Notes: generated from the sequence alone by a model not told the origin. DNA of 64,000 bases from Flexistipes sp. (GCF_036172515.1 NZ_JAXKVW010000005.1:62001-126000); one strand, 5' to 3'. Positions 8,513-18,639 are shown, counted from the first letter of the stretch. Numbers and translations: made by a program.

Positions 8513-8567
8513 TTACCAACAACTTAATTTTTCGGCAAAATCCATTGTGCTAAAATTGTGATAAACT
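8513..8567 (-). mobile_element. Relic of an integrase-element end beside tRNA-Ser(GCU)
   Basis: These 55 bases align without gaps to 39825-39879, the stretch between attL and the 3' end of the island integrase. The two share ACTTAATTTTT and CATTGTGCTA blocks and are identical at roughly seven of ten positions by eye. It sits in the same place relative to a tRNA 3' end. No integrase coding frame remains, so this is a ghost of a former integration or a related att arm. Confidence 0.45.
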
Positions 8568-8692
8568 TTTCGGAATCGGGACATTAATCCTGCATATTAA
8601 ACAACGTCAGTTTACTAACAAATATAATGTAATCCAGCAGAATTAAATCTGCCCTCCCAAATATTTTAACTTTTTTAAACAAATGTTTTTTA

Positions 8693-8722
8693 TTGACTTA
8701 CAAATTTAGTTTTAATTATAAT
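8693..8722 (+). promoter_or_regulatory. Strong candidate promoter with a long leader before the PAS-GGDEF gene
   Basis: TTGACT (8693-8698) and a perfect TATAAT (8717-8722) are 18 bases apart. The next gene starts at 9009, giving a leader of about 280 bases. The leader includes degenerate short-period sequence at 8808-8935 and no riboswitch I can recognise. Confidence 0.55.
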
Positions 8723-9008
8723 ATTTTAATAATTCAAATAGCTATTGTACAAAATTTCTGTTTTGAAATTTTTGAATAATCAGGAAACGCGGCAATATGA
8801 ATCGCCATGTGTAAAGCGTGAAACGTGATAAGTGGGAAAGCTTTTAGAAGTACTTAGATGTAATTGAAGCGATACAAGTTACACAACAAATTTCTATTTC
8901 TCCACATCTCTATTTCGCTATTTCACTAAATTCTGTGCCGATTGCTAAATAGTAAAAGCAGATTGTTCAAAGACTTAGATTAGCAGAAATGATATAAGGA
9001 GTATGTTC

Positions 9009-9917
9009 ATGTTTGATAATTTAGATAAGAGAACTTTTAAAAAATTAGCCGATAATCTCCATGAAGGTCTATATATTGTTGATCGAAACAGAGTTATTAC
9101 TTATTGGAATAAAGCTGCTGAGAAAATTACGGGCTTTACTGCTGAAGAGGTTGTTGGGAAATCCTGCGCAGATGATGTGCTTACTCATGTGGATGATACG
9201 GGTACAAACCTCTGCGTCGGAATGTGTCCGCTGGCGAAAACAGTTAACGATGGTATTTCAAGTAATATTGAGGTTTGTGTCCATCACAAAAAAGGTCACA
9301 GAATTCCCCTTTCAGTAAGAACAACACCTTTGACTGATAATTCAGGTAATATTATTGGAGCAGTTGAGCTGTTCACTGATCTGAGCAGCAGACAGGCAAA
9401 TGAGCAGAGGATTAGAGAACTGGAGAGACTTGCGCTTCTGGATAGCCTGACACAGCTTGCAAACAGAAGGTATGCTGAGATTGAGCTTCAAAACAGGATT
9501 GAGGAGAAAAAAAGATTTAATATTCCGTTTGGGATTTTATTTATGGATATTGATCACTTCAGGAATTTTAATGAAAACTATGGCCATAATATAGGTGATA
9601 AAGTTTTGGAGTTTGTAGCGGAAACCTTTATTTCCAACTGCAGACCTTTTGACATATTCGGCAGATGGGGCGGGGAAGAGTTTATAGGAATTATCAGAAA
9701 TGTCGGTTTTGAAAAACTTGGAAATATCGGTAACAGAATGCGGTTGCTGGTGGAAAAATCGTATCTGATTCATAAAAATAAAAAACTGAGTGTAACAATC
9801 TCTGTGGGAGCAACAGTGGCGAAAGATGATGATACCATCGAAAGTATTGTCAACAGAGCCGACATGCTCCTGTATAAAAGCAAACATTCCGGAAGAAATC
9901 AGCTTATTGCAGGCTGA
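9009..9917 (+). CDS. PAS-GGDEF diguanylate cyclase (soluble)
   Basis: The start at 9009 is preferred over the ATG at 9003 because the AAGGAG site at 8996-9001 then has normal spacing. Residues about 5-125 form a PAS domain, followed by a GGDEF domain from about 140. The active-site motif is intact (RWGGEEF), and an RPFD motif five residues upstream matches the RxxD product-inhibition site. It should make cyclic di-GMP in response to a PAS-sensed signal. No transmembrane helix is present. Confidence 0.93.
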   Translation: MFDNLDKRTFKKLADNLHEGLYIVDRNRVITYWNKAAEKITGFTAEEVVGKSCADDVLTHVDDTGTNLCVGMCPLAKTVNDGISSNIEVCVHHKKGHRIPLSVRTTPLTDNSGNIIGAVELFTDLSSRQANEQRIRELERLALLDSLTQLANRRYAEIELQNRIEEKKRFNIPFGILFMDIDHFRNFNENYGHNIGDKVLEFVAETFISNCRPFDIFGRWGGEEFIGIIRNVGFEKLGNIGNRMRLLVEKSYLIHKNKKLSVTISVGATVAKDDDTIESIVNRADMLLYKSKHSGRNQLIAG

Positions 9918-10015
9918 TTTTATAAGATTAGAAACCCGCCTTTATAATCCAAAAGAAGCTTGAATAATTTTCAATTAAGACAATTTTAGTATTAAAATGC
10001 TGTCAGGAGGATCGT

Positions 10016-10756
10016 ATGAAACGTTTTCTTGTAATCATACTGATATTTGGCTTTTCCGGGTTGGCTCTGGCGGAAGGCAGGAGTGTTGTTTATGATGTAA
10101 ACGGTAGTGAATACGAGGGCTACTATATAAGTGCAGGTGAAAAAGCTCCCCTTATTTTGCTGATTCACGACTGGGACGGTTTAACAGAATATGAGGTAAA
10201 ACGCTCTAAAATGATAAACGATCTGGGTTATTCAGTATTCGCCGCTGATATGTATGGTAAAGGAGTAAGACCTGAAGCATTGTCGGAAAAGAGGCGGTTG
10301 ACTTCAGAACTGTACCAGAACCGGGGAAAAATGCGTGATTTACTAAAAGGAGCGATATCAGCTGCCGAGCAGGCCGGCGGCAATACCGACAGAGCTGCAG
10401 TCATAGGTTATTGTTTCGGCGGGGCGGTTGTTCTGGAACTTGCCAGATCAGGAGCACCTTTTGAGGCTTTTGTTACCTTTCACGGCGGTCTGTCCACTCC
10501 GGAAGGGCAGGATTATTCAAAAACTAATGGGCAGATTTTGGTGTTTCACGGCAGTGCGGATCAGGCGGTAACTTTGGATGATTTTTCCACTCTTGCAAAA
10601 GAACTGGAAAAAGCCGGAGTAAAGCATGAAATGACAACTTACAGCGGTGCTCCGCATGCATTTACCATTTTCGGCAGTGACAGATACAGTGAAGACGCTG
10701 ATAGAAAATCGTGGAACAGATTTGTATCGTTTTTAGACGAAACGTTTGAAAATTAA
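10016..10756 (+). CDS. Exported dienelactone hydrolase family protein
   Basis: The 246-residue alpha/beta hydrolase begins with a signal peptide ending near ALA-EG. The catalytic set is visible: nucleophile Cys in GYCFGG, Asp in HGSADQAV and His in GAPHAFT, as in dienelactone hydrolases. The exported position is typical of the broader family of unknown substrates. An AGGAGG site precedes the ATG. The gene converges with the DUF805 gene and overlaps it by four bases. Confidence 0.88.
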   Translation: MKRFLVIILIFGFSGLALAEGRSVVYDVNGSEYEGYYISAGEKAPLILLIHDWDGLTEYEVKRSKMINDLGYSVFAADMYGKGVRPEALSEKRRLTSELYQNRGKMRDLLKGAISAAEQAGGNTDRAAVIGYCFGGAVVLELARSGAPFEAFVTFHGGLSTPEGQDYSKTNGQILVFHGSADQAVTLDDFSTLAKELEKAGVKHEMTTYSGAPHAFTIFGSDRYSEDADRKSWNRFVSFLDETFEN

Positions 10757-11130
10757 GTTTCGTTTACTGCTTCTTTTGGATTGCTGCCGAATCTGTTTTC
10801 ACCGGGTGTACTGTCCTGAACCATGAAAATTAAAAGTACTATGGCGCCTATGATCGGGATAAGAGAGAGCAGTATCCACCATCCTCTGCGGTTTGTGTCG
10901 TGTAAACGTCTTACAGACACAGCTATGCCGGGCAAAAGCACTGCAAAAAAATATATGGTGGATAGCAACCCCATTCCGGCTTCCTGGTTATAGGTGCCGG
11001 TTAAAGTATCGATAATTATGAGAATAAAATGAATAATTAAGTTAAACAGGAAAAAATACCAGTATTCTTTACGCCTGGAACGCCCGCTGAATACCGCATA
11101 TTTTTTTAATGCCTCAAGGTACCAATTCAT
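10753..11130 (-). CDS. DUF805 membrane protein
   Basis: The 125-residue protein has the family pattern: an N-terminal FSGRSRRKEYWYFFLFN segment, four hydrophobic segments, and the conserved SVRRLHDTNRRGWW loop near residue 78. Function of DUF805 (YhaH-like) proteins is unknown. It lies immediately after the diguanylate cyclase gene (about 34 bases) and may be cotranscribed with it. Confidence 0.88.
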   Translation of the reverse strand: MNWYLEALKKYAVFSGRSRRKEYWYFFLFNLIIHFILIIIDTLTGTYNQEAGMGLLSTIYFFAVLLPGIAVSVRRLHDTNRRGWWILLSLIPIIGAIVLLIFMVQDSTPGENRFGSNPKEAVNET

Positions 11131-11163
11131 AAATAAACCCCGCTAAACTATAATATTTTGTAA

Positions 11164-12378
11164 CTATTGTTTTGAAACAACCCGGTTCCTTCCGCTTTCT
11201 TTTGCTTTGTACATAGCTTCGTCAGCTTTTGCTAACAGTGTATCGAAACTTTCGTAAGGGTCATAACAACATGTTACACCGAAGCTTGCAGTTATATTCA
11301 GACTTGTACCGTTTATTGAAAAGGGCTTTTCCATAATTAGCTTACGGAGTCTCTCTGCTGCTGCAGCTGCTTTTTCATGATCTGTTTCCGGAAGGAGTAT
11401 AACAAATTCCTCACCGCCCCATCTGCCGTATACATCATATTCTCTCAAACTTTGTTTGATTCTATCTGTAAATTCGCAAAGAACTTTGTCACCGGCCTGG
11501 TGCCCGTAGGTATCGTTGATCTTTTTAAAATGATCCAAATCAGTCATTATAATTCCCAGGCATTTCGGAGGTTCTCCGTTTATAATTCTTCGTTTCATAA
11601 GAGATAGTTCCTTATTTGCACGTTCGATAATTGCACCACGATTGTATATGCCGGTTAAAGTATCGTAAACAGCCATATTATAAAGTTTGTCAAGAAGAGT
11701 CTTTACTTCTTTTGATCCCATTCTTACGATGAAATAGGAAATGGCAAATACGACGATAAGAATAGCACTGATGCTGATAACCGAAGTTGTAACTCTATGT
11801 ATAACCTCATCTCTGTACCTTGTTACGTCAATATACAATTCCATTGCACCGACGATTTCCTCTCTACTATTATAAACAGGGAAATATGTTTCAACAACAT
11901 CCGCGTCCAGATGCTTCTCTTCAGCTAAATCAACTATCTCATCTTCCTGAACGAGATGAGAGTTAATTTTGCCCTGAAGTGCTTTTATAAGGCTTTCATT
12001 ATTTTTATCTTTAATGCCGATTATATCCATTTCGTTACTGTAAATAATTTCACTGTTAGAGTTAAATACTTTGATTTTATGTATTTCAAACGGAGAAAGA
12101 AAATCTTTGACATGACGATCAAACATGTCTATTTCCAGGGAACTCCACCCTTCATTTAATTTATTTTTATTGAATAAATCATACTGGTAATGTTTTACTA
12201 TAATTGTTCCGATACGGACGGCATCATCTTCTGCAATATTCAGTACATCTTCTTTAGCGGAGTTGTAAGTAGTTATTGCGGTGAGTGCCACGACCACGAT
12301 CATAGACAGAGAGCCTACTATTATCAAAAGATGCTCTAGAAAATTAGGTTTTTTCTCAATTTTGTGTATGTTTTTCAT
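11164..12378 (-). CDS. Membrane-bound GGDEF diguanylate cyclase with periplasmic sensor region
   Basis: This 404-residue protein has a transmembrane helix near residues 16-40, a periplasmic region of about 150 residues, a second helix near 195-217 and a cytoplasmic GGDEF domain from about 235. The motif RWGGEEF is intact and is preceded by REYD, a match to the inhibitory RxxD site. The layout is that of a ligand-sensing cyclase with a dCache-like or simple periplasmic fold that I cannot name more exactly. Confidence 0.92.
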   Translation of the reverse strand: MKNIHKIEKKPNFLEHLLIIVGSLSMIVVVALTAITTYNSAKEDVLNIAEDDAVRIGTIIVKHYQYDLFNKNKLNEGWSSLEIDMFDRHVKDFLSPFEIHKIKVFNSNSEIIYSNEMDIIGIKDKNNESLIKALQGKINSHLVQEDEIVDLAEEKHLDADVVETYFPVYNSREEIVGAMELYIDVTRYRDEVIHRVTTSVISISAILIVVFAISYFIVRMGSKEVKTLLDKLYNMAVYDTLTGIYNRGAIIERANKELSLMKRRIINGEPPKCLGIIMTDLDHFKKINDTYGHQAGDKVLCEFTDRIKQSLREYDVYGRWGGEEFVILLPETDHEKAAAAAERLRKLIMEKPFSINGTSLNITASFGVTCCYDPYESFDTLLAKADEAMYKAKESGRNRVVSKQ

Positions 12379-12500
12379 ATCTGCCCTAATTCCAGTATAG
12401 CTTAATCAATGAAATAAAAACATCATTTTTATGGGTTTGGTATTATTATTTCACCCGGTGTTATCCGTCAATTGTTTGTGTTACCGGATAATGCTTACAG

Positions 12501-13817
12501 CTATTCATAGTTTTCATTCTTGTCTTCGTGTCCGGATTTTGAAATTTTACTTGCCAGCACTTTATCCACTCTGTTGCCGTCCAGATCCACCACTTCAAAC
12601 CGCCAATCCTCCCATTCGGTTGTATCACCGGTATTGGGTATCCTGCCAATTAACCACATCATCATACCGCTCAGTGTGTTAAAATTTTCCTTACGGTCCC
12701 CCGGTACATTCTGCAATTTCAGTTTGTCCACCAATTCCTGAATAGGAATCATTCCATCAAGCAGCCATGAACCGTCTTTTCTCTGTACCGCCCACATCTG
12801 CCGCGGGTCATTTGGCCTAAATTCCCCTGTCATTGCTTCAAGCAAATCCTGCAGTGTTATGATTCCGGATATTCCCCCGTATTCATCCACTACAAATATC
12901 ATCTGCACGCCCGACTCCCTGAACTGCTCCATGATTTTTATCCCGTTCAGGGTTTCCGGGACAAAGACAGCAGGCTGAAGATCATTGGTAATATTCTTTA
13001 ATTCGTCTTTAAGATGTCTTCTGAGGAGTCTTTTGGTTGCAATAACTCCCAGAATGTCGTGCATTCCTCCCCGGCAAACGGGAAAACGCGAATGATCTGA
13101 TTCTACAATTTTTTTGAGATTTTCTTCTATGGGTTCATTAATATCGATAAATATTATTTCATTTCTTGGAGTCATCATCGAATCAACACTTCTGTCGTCC
13201 AGACGGAAAACGTTTCTTACAACTTCATGCTCCTGTTTTTTTAGTAAGCCTATTTCTGAGCCTTTGCTGACCATGGCGTGTATATCTTCTTCCGTTAAAC
13301 CGGTTTCAGTGGATTTATTTTTGCCCAATAAGCGCAGTATTCCGTTTGTTGACATTGACAGGATAAAAACAAGTGGTTTTGAGACAATTGAGAGGAAAGA
13401 CACTGGGCGGGCTATTAGCTTTGCTATTCCTTCTGCGTTCAGTTGCGCAATTCTTTTGGGAACAAGTTCGCCTATTACAATGGTGAGATAGGTAATAACC
13501 ACCACGATAACGGCTGTTGCTCCTATAGAGCTTAATTTTGCACTTAAGCCTGCTTTTTCAAGCCATGCTGCAAATGAATCAGCAAGGGCTGCCTGGCCTA
13601 CAATACCGTTTAATACGCCAATAGCTGTAATTCCTATCTGAATAGTAGATAAAAAACCTGTGGGATCCTCACCAAGTCTTATTGCTGCTTCTGCAGATTT
13701 ATCGCCTTTATCGGCCAATTTCCTAAGTCTGTTTTTTCTGGCTACAACCAGTGCAATCTCAGCCATGGCAAATAATCCGTTAAGAAAAATTAACCCTGCC
13801 AGTATAATAAGTTTCAA
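12501..13817 (-). CDS. CNNM/CBS/CorC-domain membrane protein (HlyC/CorC family)
   Basis: The 438-residue protein has an N-terminal CNNM (DUF21) membrane domain with helices around residues 1-20, 55-80, 90-115 and 130-155, then a CBS pair (MMTPRNEIIFIDI onward, to about 340) and a C-terminal CorC/HlyC domain (GSWLLDGMIPIQELVDKL). Family members are linked to magnesium or cobalt export and were once called hemolysins. It is preceded by a separate gap of about 200 bases and looks monocistronic. Confidence 0.93.
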   Translation of the reverse strand: MKLIILAGLIFLNGLFAMAEIALVVARKNRLRKLADKGDKSAEAAIRLGEDPTGFLSTIQIGITAIGVLNGIVGQAALADSFAAWLEKAGLSAKLSSIGATAVIVVVITYLTIVIGELVPKRIAQLNAEGIAKLIARPVSFLSIVSKPLVFILSMSTNGILRLLGKNKSTETGLTEEDIHAMVSKGSEIGLLKKQEHEVVRNVFRLDDRSVDSMMTPRNEIIFIDINEPIEENLKKIVESDHSRFPVCRGGMHDILGVIATKRLLRRHLKDELKNITNDLQPAVFVPETLNGIKIMEQFRESGVQMIFVVDEYGGISGIITLQDLLEAMTGEFRPNDPRQMWAVQRKDGSWLLDGMIPIQELVDKLKLQNVPGDRKENFNTLSGMMMWLIGRIPNTGDTTEWEDWRFEVVDLDGNRVDKVLASKISKSGHEDKNENYE

Positions 13818-14020
13818 TTCTGCAAATCCTTAGTCTTTTTATTTAATTATAACTTCTAACCTAAATGTAATCCAGTGAATTGTCAAAAGAAAAGGAAATC
13901 GTTTATAAGAGTTATTATTTGATTCTTTTTTCCACTTTTACTTTCACACTTACATTGTCATAATTTATTGTAAAAAAATCGTTCACACGAAATTTTTTTT
14001 AAGTCCCCAAAGTTATAATT

Positions 14021-15127
14021 TTATTCCTGAAAGCTTTTAATAAATTTTCTGTCGATATAGTCTTTAATCAAAAATGCAAGTTTTCCGCTAAAAGCGATCA
14101 TACCCTTTTGGAATACGCCGATTTTGCCACCGAGATTTAAAATCAGAAGATAACTCTCCTGAGGAGTGAAACTCTGGAATTTTCCTCCGTTGATGGCTAT
14201 TTGGAGGTTATGATAGAGTATCGGATTCTCCCGCACTGCATAGACTCCGACTTTGTCTATCGGATGCTCGGAGAAATAGATACAGTCGCCTCCACCGAAT
14301 ATTTCCGGATACTTTTCCGACTGCAGGTACCGGTTCACTGCCATGCCACCCTCAGAGCCGATGGGAATGCCCGCTCTTTGAATCATTTCAGGCGGCCTGA
14401 CTCCGGTGGCCAGGAAAATAACCTCCGCCTTGGTTGAACTGCCGGAATCCAAAACAATCCAGTTATCTTCTATAAAATCCACATAACCTGACCGGTCAAT
14501 TTTCACACCTTTTCTTTCCAGAAGTTTCACAACTCTTTTTTTAACGTTCTCAGGAAACTTTTTTATGAAATTATTTCCGGCGAATACGGTCACATCCACC
14601 TGATTTTTGCAGAATTTCTGACCGAGACTGGCTATATTACCCGAAATTTCTGCAGCAGACGGACCGCCTCCCACCACAGCCACTCGGACTTGTTGTTCTA
14701 AAGCAAGTTTTTCTATGATCAATCCCGCCTGATGAAGATTTTCAATGGGTTTTACCGTAAAAAGGTTTTTATTATTTTCCCTGACGATCCCTGTATCCAT
14801 GTGACTGCCGACATTCAAAGAGAGCACGTCATAGGGTACTTTTTCACCGTTTTCCAAAATAACATGTTTTGATTCAGGATCGATATCCGAAGCTTTGCTC
14901 TCCAAAAATATACTACCCTTTGACTCCACAGTTTTACGGGTGTCGAAACGGACATCTTCGGGGCTGTAATCCCTTCCAAGCATACCAGGGCCCATACCTG
15001 AATAATAATGGTATCGGGATTGACCGATTACCGTGACTTCATGCCCTCTATCCGTAAACCAGTCCAGATTCTGCAGAGTCATCATGTGGGTATGGCCGCC
15101 GCCCACGAGTACCAATTTTTTCTTCAT
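14021..15127 (-). CDS. FAD/NAD(P)-dependent oxidoreductase with the GGGHTH motif
   Basis: The start at 15127 gives KKKLVLVGGGHTHMMTLQNL, the normal beginning of this family; an upstream in-frame ATG at 15190 adds 21 poorly conserved residues and has no ribosome site. The first dinucleotide fold is followed by a second at VAVVGGGPSAAEISGNIA (about residue 150) and the FAD motif FGGGDCIYF (about 275). The GGGHTH version is shared with the oxidoreductase domain fused to selenophosphate synthetase in some organisms and with type-II NADH dehydrogenase-like proteins. The electron acceptor is not evident. Confidence 0.82.
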   Translation of the reverse strand: MKKKLVLVGGGHTHMMTLQNLDWFTDRGHEVTVIGQSRYHYYSGMGPGMLGRDYSPEDVRFDTRKTVESKGSIFLESKASDIDPESKHVILENGEKVPYDVLSLNVGSHMDTGIVRENNKNLFTVKPIENLHQAGLIIEKLALEQQVRVAVVGGGPSAAEISGNIASLGQKFCKNQVDVTVFAGNNFIKKFPENVKKRVVKLLERKGVKIDRSGYVDFIEDNWIVLDSGSSTKAEVIFLATGVRPPEMIQRAGIPIGSEGGMAVNRYLQSEKYPEIFGGGDCIYFSEHPIDKVGVYAVRENPILYHNLQIAINGGKFQSFTPQESYLLILNLGGKIGVFQKGMIAFSGKLAFLIKDYIDRKFIKSFQE

Positions 15128-15190
15128 AGTCTCAACTCTTTTTGCTTGAGATTGCCTAACAGCTCTTACATCTTTTTTTATGAATTTCAT

Positions 15191-15549
15191 TATTACAATA
15201 AGTTATTTTAAAAATATATTTTAACAATAATTTTAAGAATGACCCTAAAAAACTTGAATTATCAACTTATTGTAAGAATATACGCAGATATATTTGATAT
15301 AATAGAAAATATCCCTATTAACCGAGCAATTAAAGCGTTATGTGCTCGGAACTCAGTTCCTTCCCCTAAGATAGGTAAGAGTAGGATGGGGTATATAAAA
15401 ATGTTGCTTGCCAAAAAGATCCCTCAGTTTATATGATAATAATTTATGTGTTTAAGCTTATACAGATGAGGAGTTTATGCGATAAAGCAACAATTTTTCT
15501 GTAAATTCATGTAGCACCGGCCGAAGGCCGGTAAATATGTGGAACACAT
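15191..15549. repeat. Gap with a degenerate copy of the 2.7-kb repeat and a CCGGCC hairpin
   Basis: Bases 15338-15395 resemble the repeat at 2717-2810 (TTCCCCTAAGATAGGTAAGA, then GGATGGGGTAT). A short CCGGCCGAAGGCCGG hairpin lies at 15517-15532. Together with the transposase relic that follows, this looks like a decayed insertion site. No real gene is visible. Confidence 0.4.
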
Positions 15550-15720
15550 TATTTCTCCAAATTAATGTAGACCCTATTTGTTTACCATTCATCACTAATC
15601 TAGCGACAATAGCTGTAACAAGCCTCAGTAAAGATTCCGGATTAAAAAAGTAGCTGTCGTATCCTTCTCTTTATTTCACGGTTAATTCTCTCTGCTTCGC
15701 TAGTTTGTTTTCTGTGTATA
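15550..15720 (-). pseudogene. Decayed C-terminus of an IS256/Mutator-type transposase
   Basis: Reading the minus strand in three successive frames gives HRKQTSEAERINREIKRRIR, then NPESLLRLVTAIVARL, then SDEW-stop-TNRVYINLEK. This is the order of the conserved end of Mutator-family transposases (ERxNREI+RR, PNExSLLRLVxA, EEWxxxRRYxxLE). At least two frameshifts and internal stops separate the pieces, so it is a remnant. The next bases towards 15480 include ATGAATTTACAGAAAAATTG, which may be the insertion sequence end. Confidence 0.7.
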
Positions 15721-15747
15721 AAAAAATTAAGACTGTTAAGTTATAAT

Positions 15748-15776
15748 TTGACTGTCTGCTTTTTTTATATGATATT
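15748..15776 (+). promoter_or_regulatory. Candidate sigma-70 promoter for the DUF1028 gene
   Basis: TTGACT (15748-15753) and GATATT (15771-15776) are 17 bases apart, about 110 bases before the start codon. Confidence 0.35.
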
Positions 15777-15887
15777 AGAGATTATACAACTTTGCATTGG
15801 CTTTACATATTAGTTAAATGAATATTGCAGATTTTTTGATAAAGATAATTACATTCTCTTCGTATTACTTTTTTGCAAGGAGCTAAA

Positions 15888-16529
15888 GTGATTAATACAT
15901 TCACAGCAGCAAAATTGGATGCAGAAACCGGAGCAATGGGAATAGCAGTGGCATCAAAATTTCCGGCAGTGGGTTCTCTTGTTCCTTTTGCAGATCCAGA
16001 AGCCGGACTAATAATAACCCAATCTCAGGCTAGAACAGATTTTGGAAAAACAGGGATTCAATTGTTAAAAAAAGGAGTGCCTCCAGGTGAATGCATTGAA
16101 TATCTATTGAAAAAAGATAATGAAAGGGAAATAAGGCAGATTGCAGCAATGGATACAAAAGGAAACACATCCTCTTTTACGGGAATAAAATGTAAAAAAT
16201 GGGCAGGATGTATTAAAGGAAAAGGTTACATCTGCATTGGAAATTTTTTAGCAGGTTCCAACGTTTTAAAATCTATGGAAAATGCTTTAATAAATTATAC
16301 TGAAGTAAAAATATGGGACATGTTAATATCGGCTTTAAAGGCCGGTGAAAATGCAGGTGGAGATATACGCGGAAAACAGGCTGCCGCTTTATTGGTAGTT
16401 AAGAAAGATGGCGGTTACGGCGGCTATGGCGACAAAATTATGGATTTGCGTGTTGATGATCACAAAGACCCCATCTCTGAACTTCAACGCTTGCTGAATA
16501 TATGGGAAAAAGAACTTGGAATAGACTAA
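15888..16529 (+). CDS. DUF1028 family protein (Ntn-hydrolase-like fold)
   Basis: The GTG at 15888 is chosen as start because AAGGAG at 15877-15882 is correctly spaced; an upstream TTG would remove that site from the leader. The 213-residue protein shows the family opening [20 protein letters not shown] and [13 protein letters not shown], and the [17 protein letters not shown] segment near the end. DUF1028 proteins are predicted N-terminal-nucleophile-type hydrolases of unknown substrate, often near amino-acid or peptide transport genes, as here. Its end overlaps the convergent regulator gene by four bases. Confidence 0.85.
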   Translation: MINTFTAAKLDAETGAMGIAVASKFPAVGSLVPFADPEAGLIITQSQARTDFGKTGIQLLKKGVPPGECIEYLLKKDNEREIRQIAAMDTKGNTSSFTGIKCKKWAGCIKGKGYICIGNFLAGSNVLKSMENALINYTEVKIWDMLISALKAGENAGGDIRGKQAAALLVVKKDGGYGGYGDKIMDLRVDDHKDPISELQRLLNIWEKELGID

Positions 16530-18529
16530 ATATAGCCGTTCATCTGCAAGAAACTAACCCCTTTATTTGTGATACTGACACCCTGACGCCCTGAATTCAC
16601 ATTAACGAGATTTTTCGATTTTAGGTTTTGAATATATTCTCTTACCCTTGCTTCAGAAATTTTGATGAATTTTCTGCTGAAGTCCTCTTTCAGCGTTCTC
16701 CTGCCTGTGTTTTGTTTTTGCTGTGTATTGTCATAAATGATTTTCAGCATTAAATACGCATTTAAATCCTCTGTAAAACAATAATCGTTGCTGCTTTTAA
16801 TATAATCAGGCAAGCTGCTTATGTTAATTTCATTGTCAGCTATCGTAGCCGCATACTCTAAAACATTCCTCAGTTCCCTGATATTGCCGGGCCAATCATA
16901 AGTATTGCAAAAATCAATAAATTCTCTGCTTATTTTCAATTTAGGGTCACTTATAAGATGGTTGATCAGAAGAGGAATGTCAATTTTTCGTTTTCTCAAT
17001 GGGGGTATACTTACCTGAAAAACATTAAGTCTGTAAAACAAATCGTTTCTGAATTCACCTGACTTTACCATTTCAGGGAGATTTTTATTAGTGGCGGCTA
17101 TTATCCTTACATCAACACTTACCATGTTTTCCCCACCCACTCTCCTTATTTCTTTTTCCTCAATAGCTCTTAAAAGCCTCGCCTGCAAAGATAGAGGCAA
17201 ATCACCAATTTCATCCAAAAAAATAGTACCGGAATGAGCTAATTCAAAAAGTCCCACACGTCCTCCCTTCCTCGCGCCGGTGAAAGCCCCCTCCTCGTAG
17301 CCAAAAAGCTCACTTTCCAGGAGGTTCTCCGGTAGTGTAGCACAGTTTATTGCAATAAATGGCTTGTTTTTCCTGCCGGAATTATTGTGTATAGCGCCGG
17401 CAAACATTTCTTTGCCTACACCGGATTCACCGAACAGTAAAACTGTGGAATCGGAAAGTGATACTTTTTTGCAAATTTCTTTTGCTTTTTCAAGTTCACC
17501 GGACTTACCCACAATATCTACAAAACTGTATTTACTGATATAACCCTGGGATGTCAGCTTTTTCTGTGCCTTTTGCTGAGTATTAATCATCTCGTGATAT
17601 TGATTCAGAACAATTAGTTTTCCGTATTCTTCCCCACCCAAATGTATTGATTTTACAGAAACAACAACCTCACCGGAAGAACACTTTGTAAGCTCATCCT
17701 TTGCTTCACTTAACTTTAAAATTTTCCCCAGTTCAGGTTCTTTCCAGGTTATATAATCAATATCATGCTTGAGAAGCAATTCGGAAGATGTTGATAAAAT
17801 TTCTGCAGCTTTGTGATTTGCAAGCTCAACATTTCCTCTCTCGTCACAAACGATAACACCGGCAGCAATTTCATTAATCAAAATATTCCATCTATTTACC
17901 AGGACTCTTCTGTTTTCCCATGCATATCCGATTCCGTGCCAGATAGTGGGGACTTTTGAAAGATAGTTAAACATAATTTCTTCAGAAACCTTGTTATCCA
18001 CCTGCATGATAGAAAGAACATCCAAAACCATTGAAATATCAAAAACCCTGTTGCCTATTTCAATAATTCTATCATCTACATCCGGCAGAAAAATGTATCT
18101 TCTCGGCGTAATGATATAATCATATTTTTCAGGGAAAGAGGAATCCTTGTGAACCGGAATAAGCCTTATATTTTTTATTCCCAGTTGGTGTATAGTTGCG
18201 GCAGTTTCATTGGCCATATATTCGTTAATATTAGCTACCAAAGCAATTGATCCTGCCGGCAGTTTTTTAATTTTCTCTAATGATTCCCTGCGGATTGTCC
18301 TTTTCATCATTAGCGTTGGTGCCGGACATTGAATCAAATGAATCAATTTGTTAAGAATAGTTGGATCAGTATAAAGGATTAAATCTGTATTGGTAATAGG
18401 TAAGGGCTCCTGTATGTCAGCTGAACGATAATCAATCTGAAAAAGATTACTGAATATTTTCTGGCACTCTTTTTTAAAAAACATCGAAATGTTTTCATCA
18501 ATAGCCAAAAGTGTTATTTTCCGTTGCAT
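16526..18529 (-). CDS. Sigma-54-dependent transcriptional activator with PAS domain and winged-helix-like C-terminus
   Basis: The start at 18529 follows an AAGGAAAG site; a GTG at 18559 has none. Residues about 1-205 form an N-terminal sensor region I cannot assign firmly, followed by a PAS domain (about 215-315) and the AAA+ core with Walker A GESGVGKE, the sigma-54-contacting GAFTGA loop and Walker B IFLDEIGD. The usual Fis-type HTH is not visible; the end ([20 protein letters not shown], then [10 protein letters not shown]) looks like a winged helix. It is divergent from the ABC transporter operon, whose promoter carries a -24/-12 element, so it is the likely activator of that operon. Confidence 0.9.
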   Translation of the reverse strand: MQRKITLLAIDENISMFFKKECQKIFSNLFQIDYRSADIQEPLPITNTDLILYTDPTILNKLIHLIQCPAPTLMMKRTIRRESLEKIKKLPAGSIALVANINEYMANETAATIHQLGIKNIRLIPVHKDSSFPEKYDYIITPRRYIFLPDVDDRIIEIGNRVFDISMVLDVLSIMQVDNKVSEEIMFNYLSKVPTIWHGIGYAWENRRVLVNRWNILINEIAAGVIVCDERGNVELANHKAAEILSTSSELLLKHDIDYITWKEPELGKILKLSEAKDELTKCSSGEVVVSVKSIHLGGEEYGKLIVLNQYHEMINTQQKAQKKLTSQGYISKYSFVDIVGKSGELEKAKEICKKVSLSDSTVLLFGESGVGKEMFAGAIHNNSGRKNKPFIAINCATLPENLLESELFGYEEGAFTGARKGGRVGLFELAHSGTIFLDEIGDLPLSLQARLLRAIEEKEIRRVGGENMVSVDVRIIAATNKNLPEMVKSGEFRNDLFYRLNVFQVSIPPLRKRKIDIPLLINHLISDPKLKISREFIDFCNTYDWPGNIRELRNVLEYAATIADNEINISSLPDYIKSSNDYCFTEDLNAYLMLKIIYDNTQQKQNTGRRTLKEDFSRKFIKISEARVREYIQNLKSKNLVNVNSGRQGVSITNKGVSFLQMNGYI

Positions 18530-18623
18530 ATCCACTTTCCTTGAATGGGAAATATACACAACCCATTACCATTATTGTCCCATTAATTTAATCATTTTTC
18601 AGATATTTGCAACGGAAATATTA

Positions 18624-18639
18624 TGGCATATATATTGCT
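18624..18639 (+). promoter_or_regulatory. Sigma-54 (-24/-12) promoter of the ABC transporter operon
   Basis: TGGCAT-N5-TTGCT matches the RpoN consensus TGGCAC-N5-TTGCW at all but one defining position, with the GG and GC doublets exactly 12 bases apart. It lies 54 bases before the binding-protein start. The neighbouring, divergent gene encodes a sigma-54 activator. Confidence 0.8.

Noticed and set aside
15239-15436. 65-codon plus-strand frame before the transposase relic
   Set aside because: It has no ribosome site, runs across the degenerate repeat at 15338-15395, and matches nothing I recognise.
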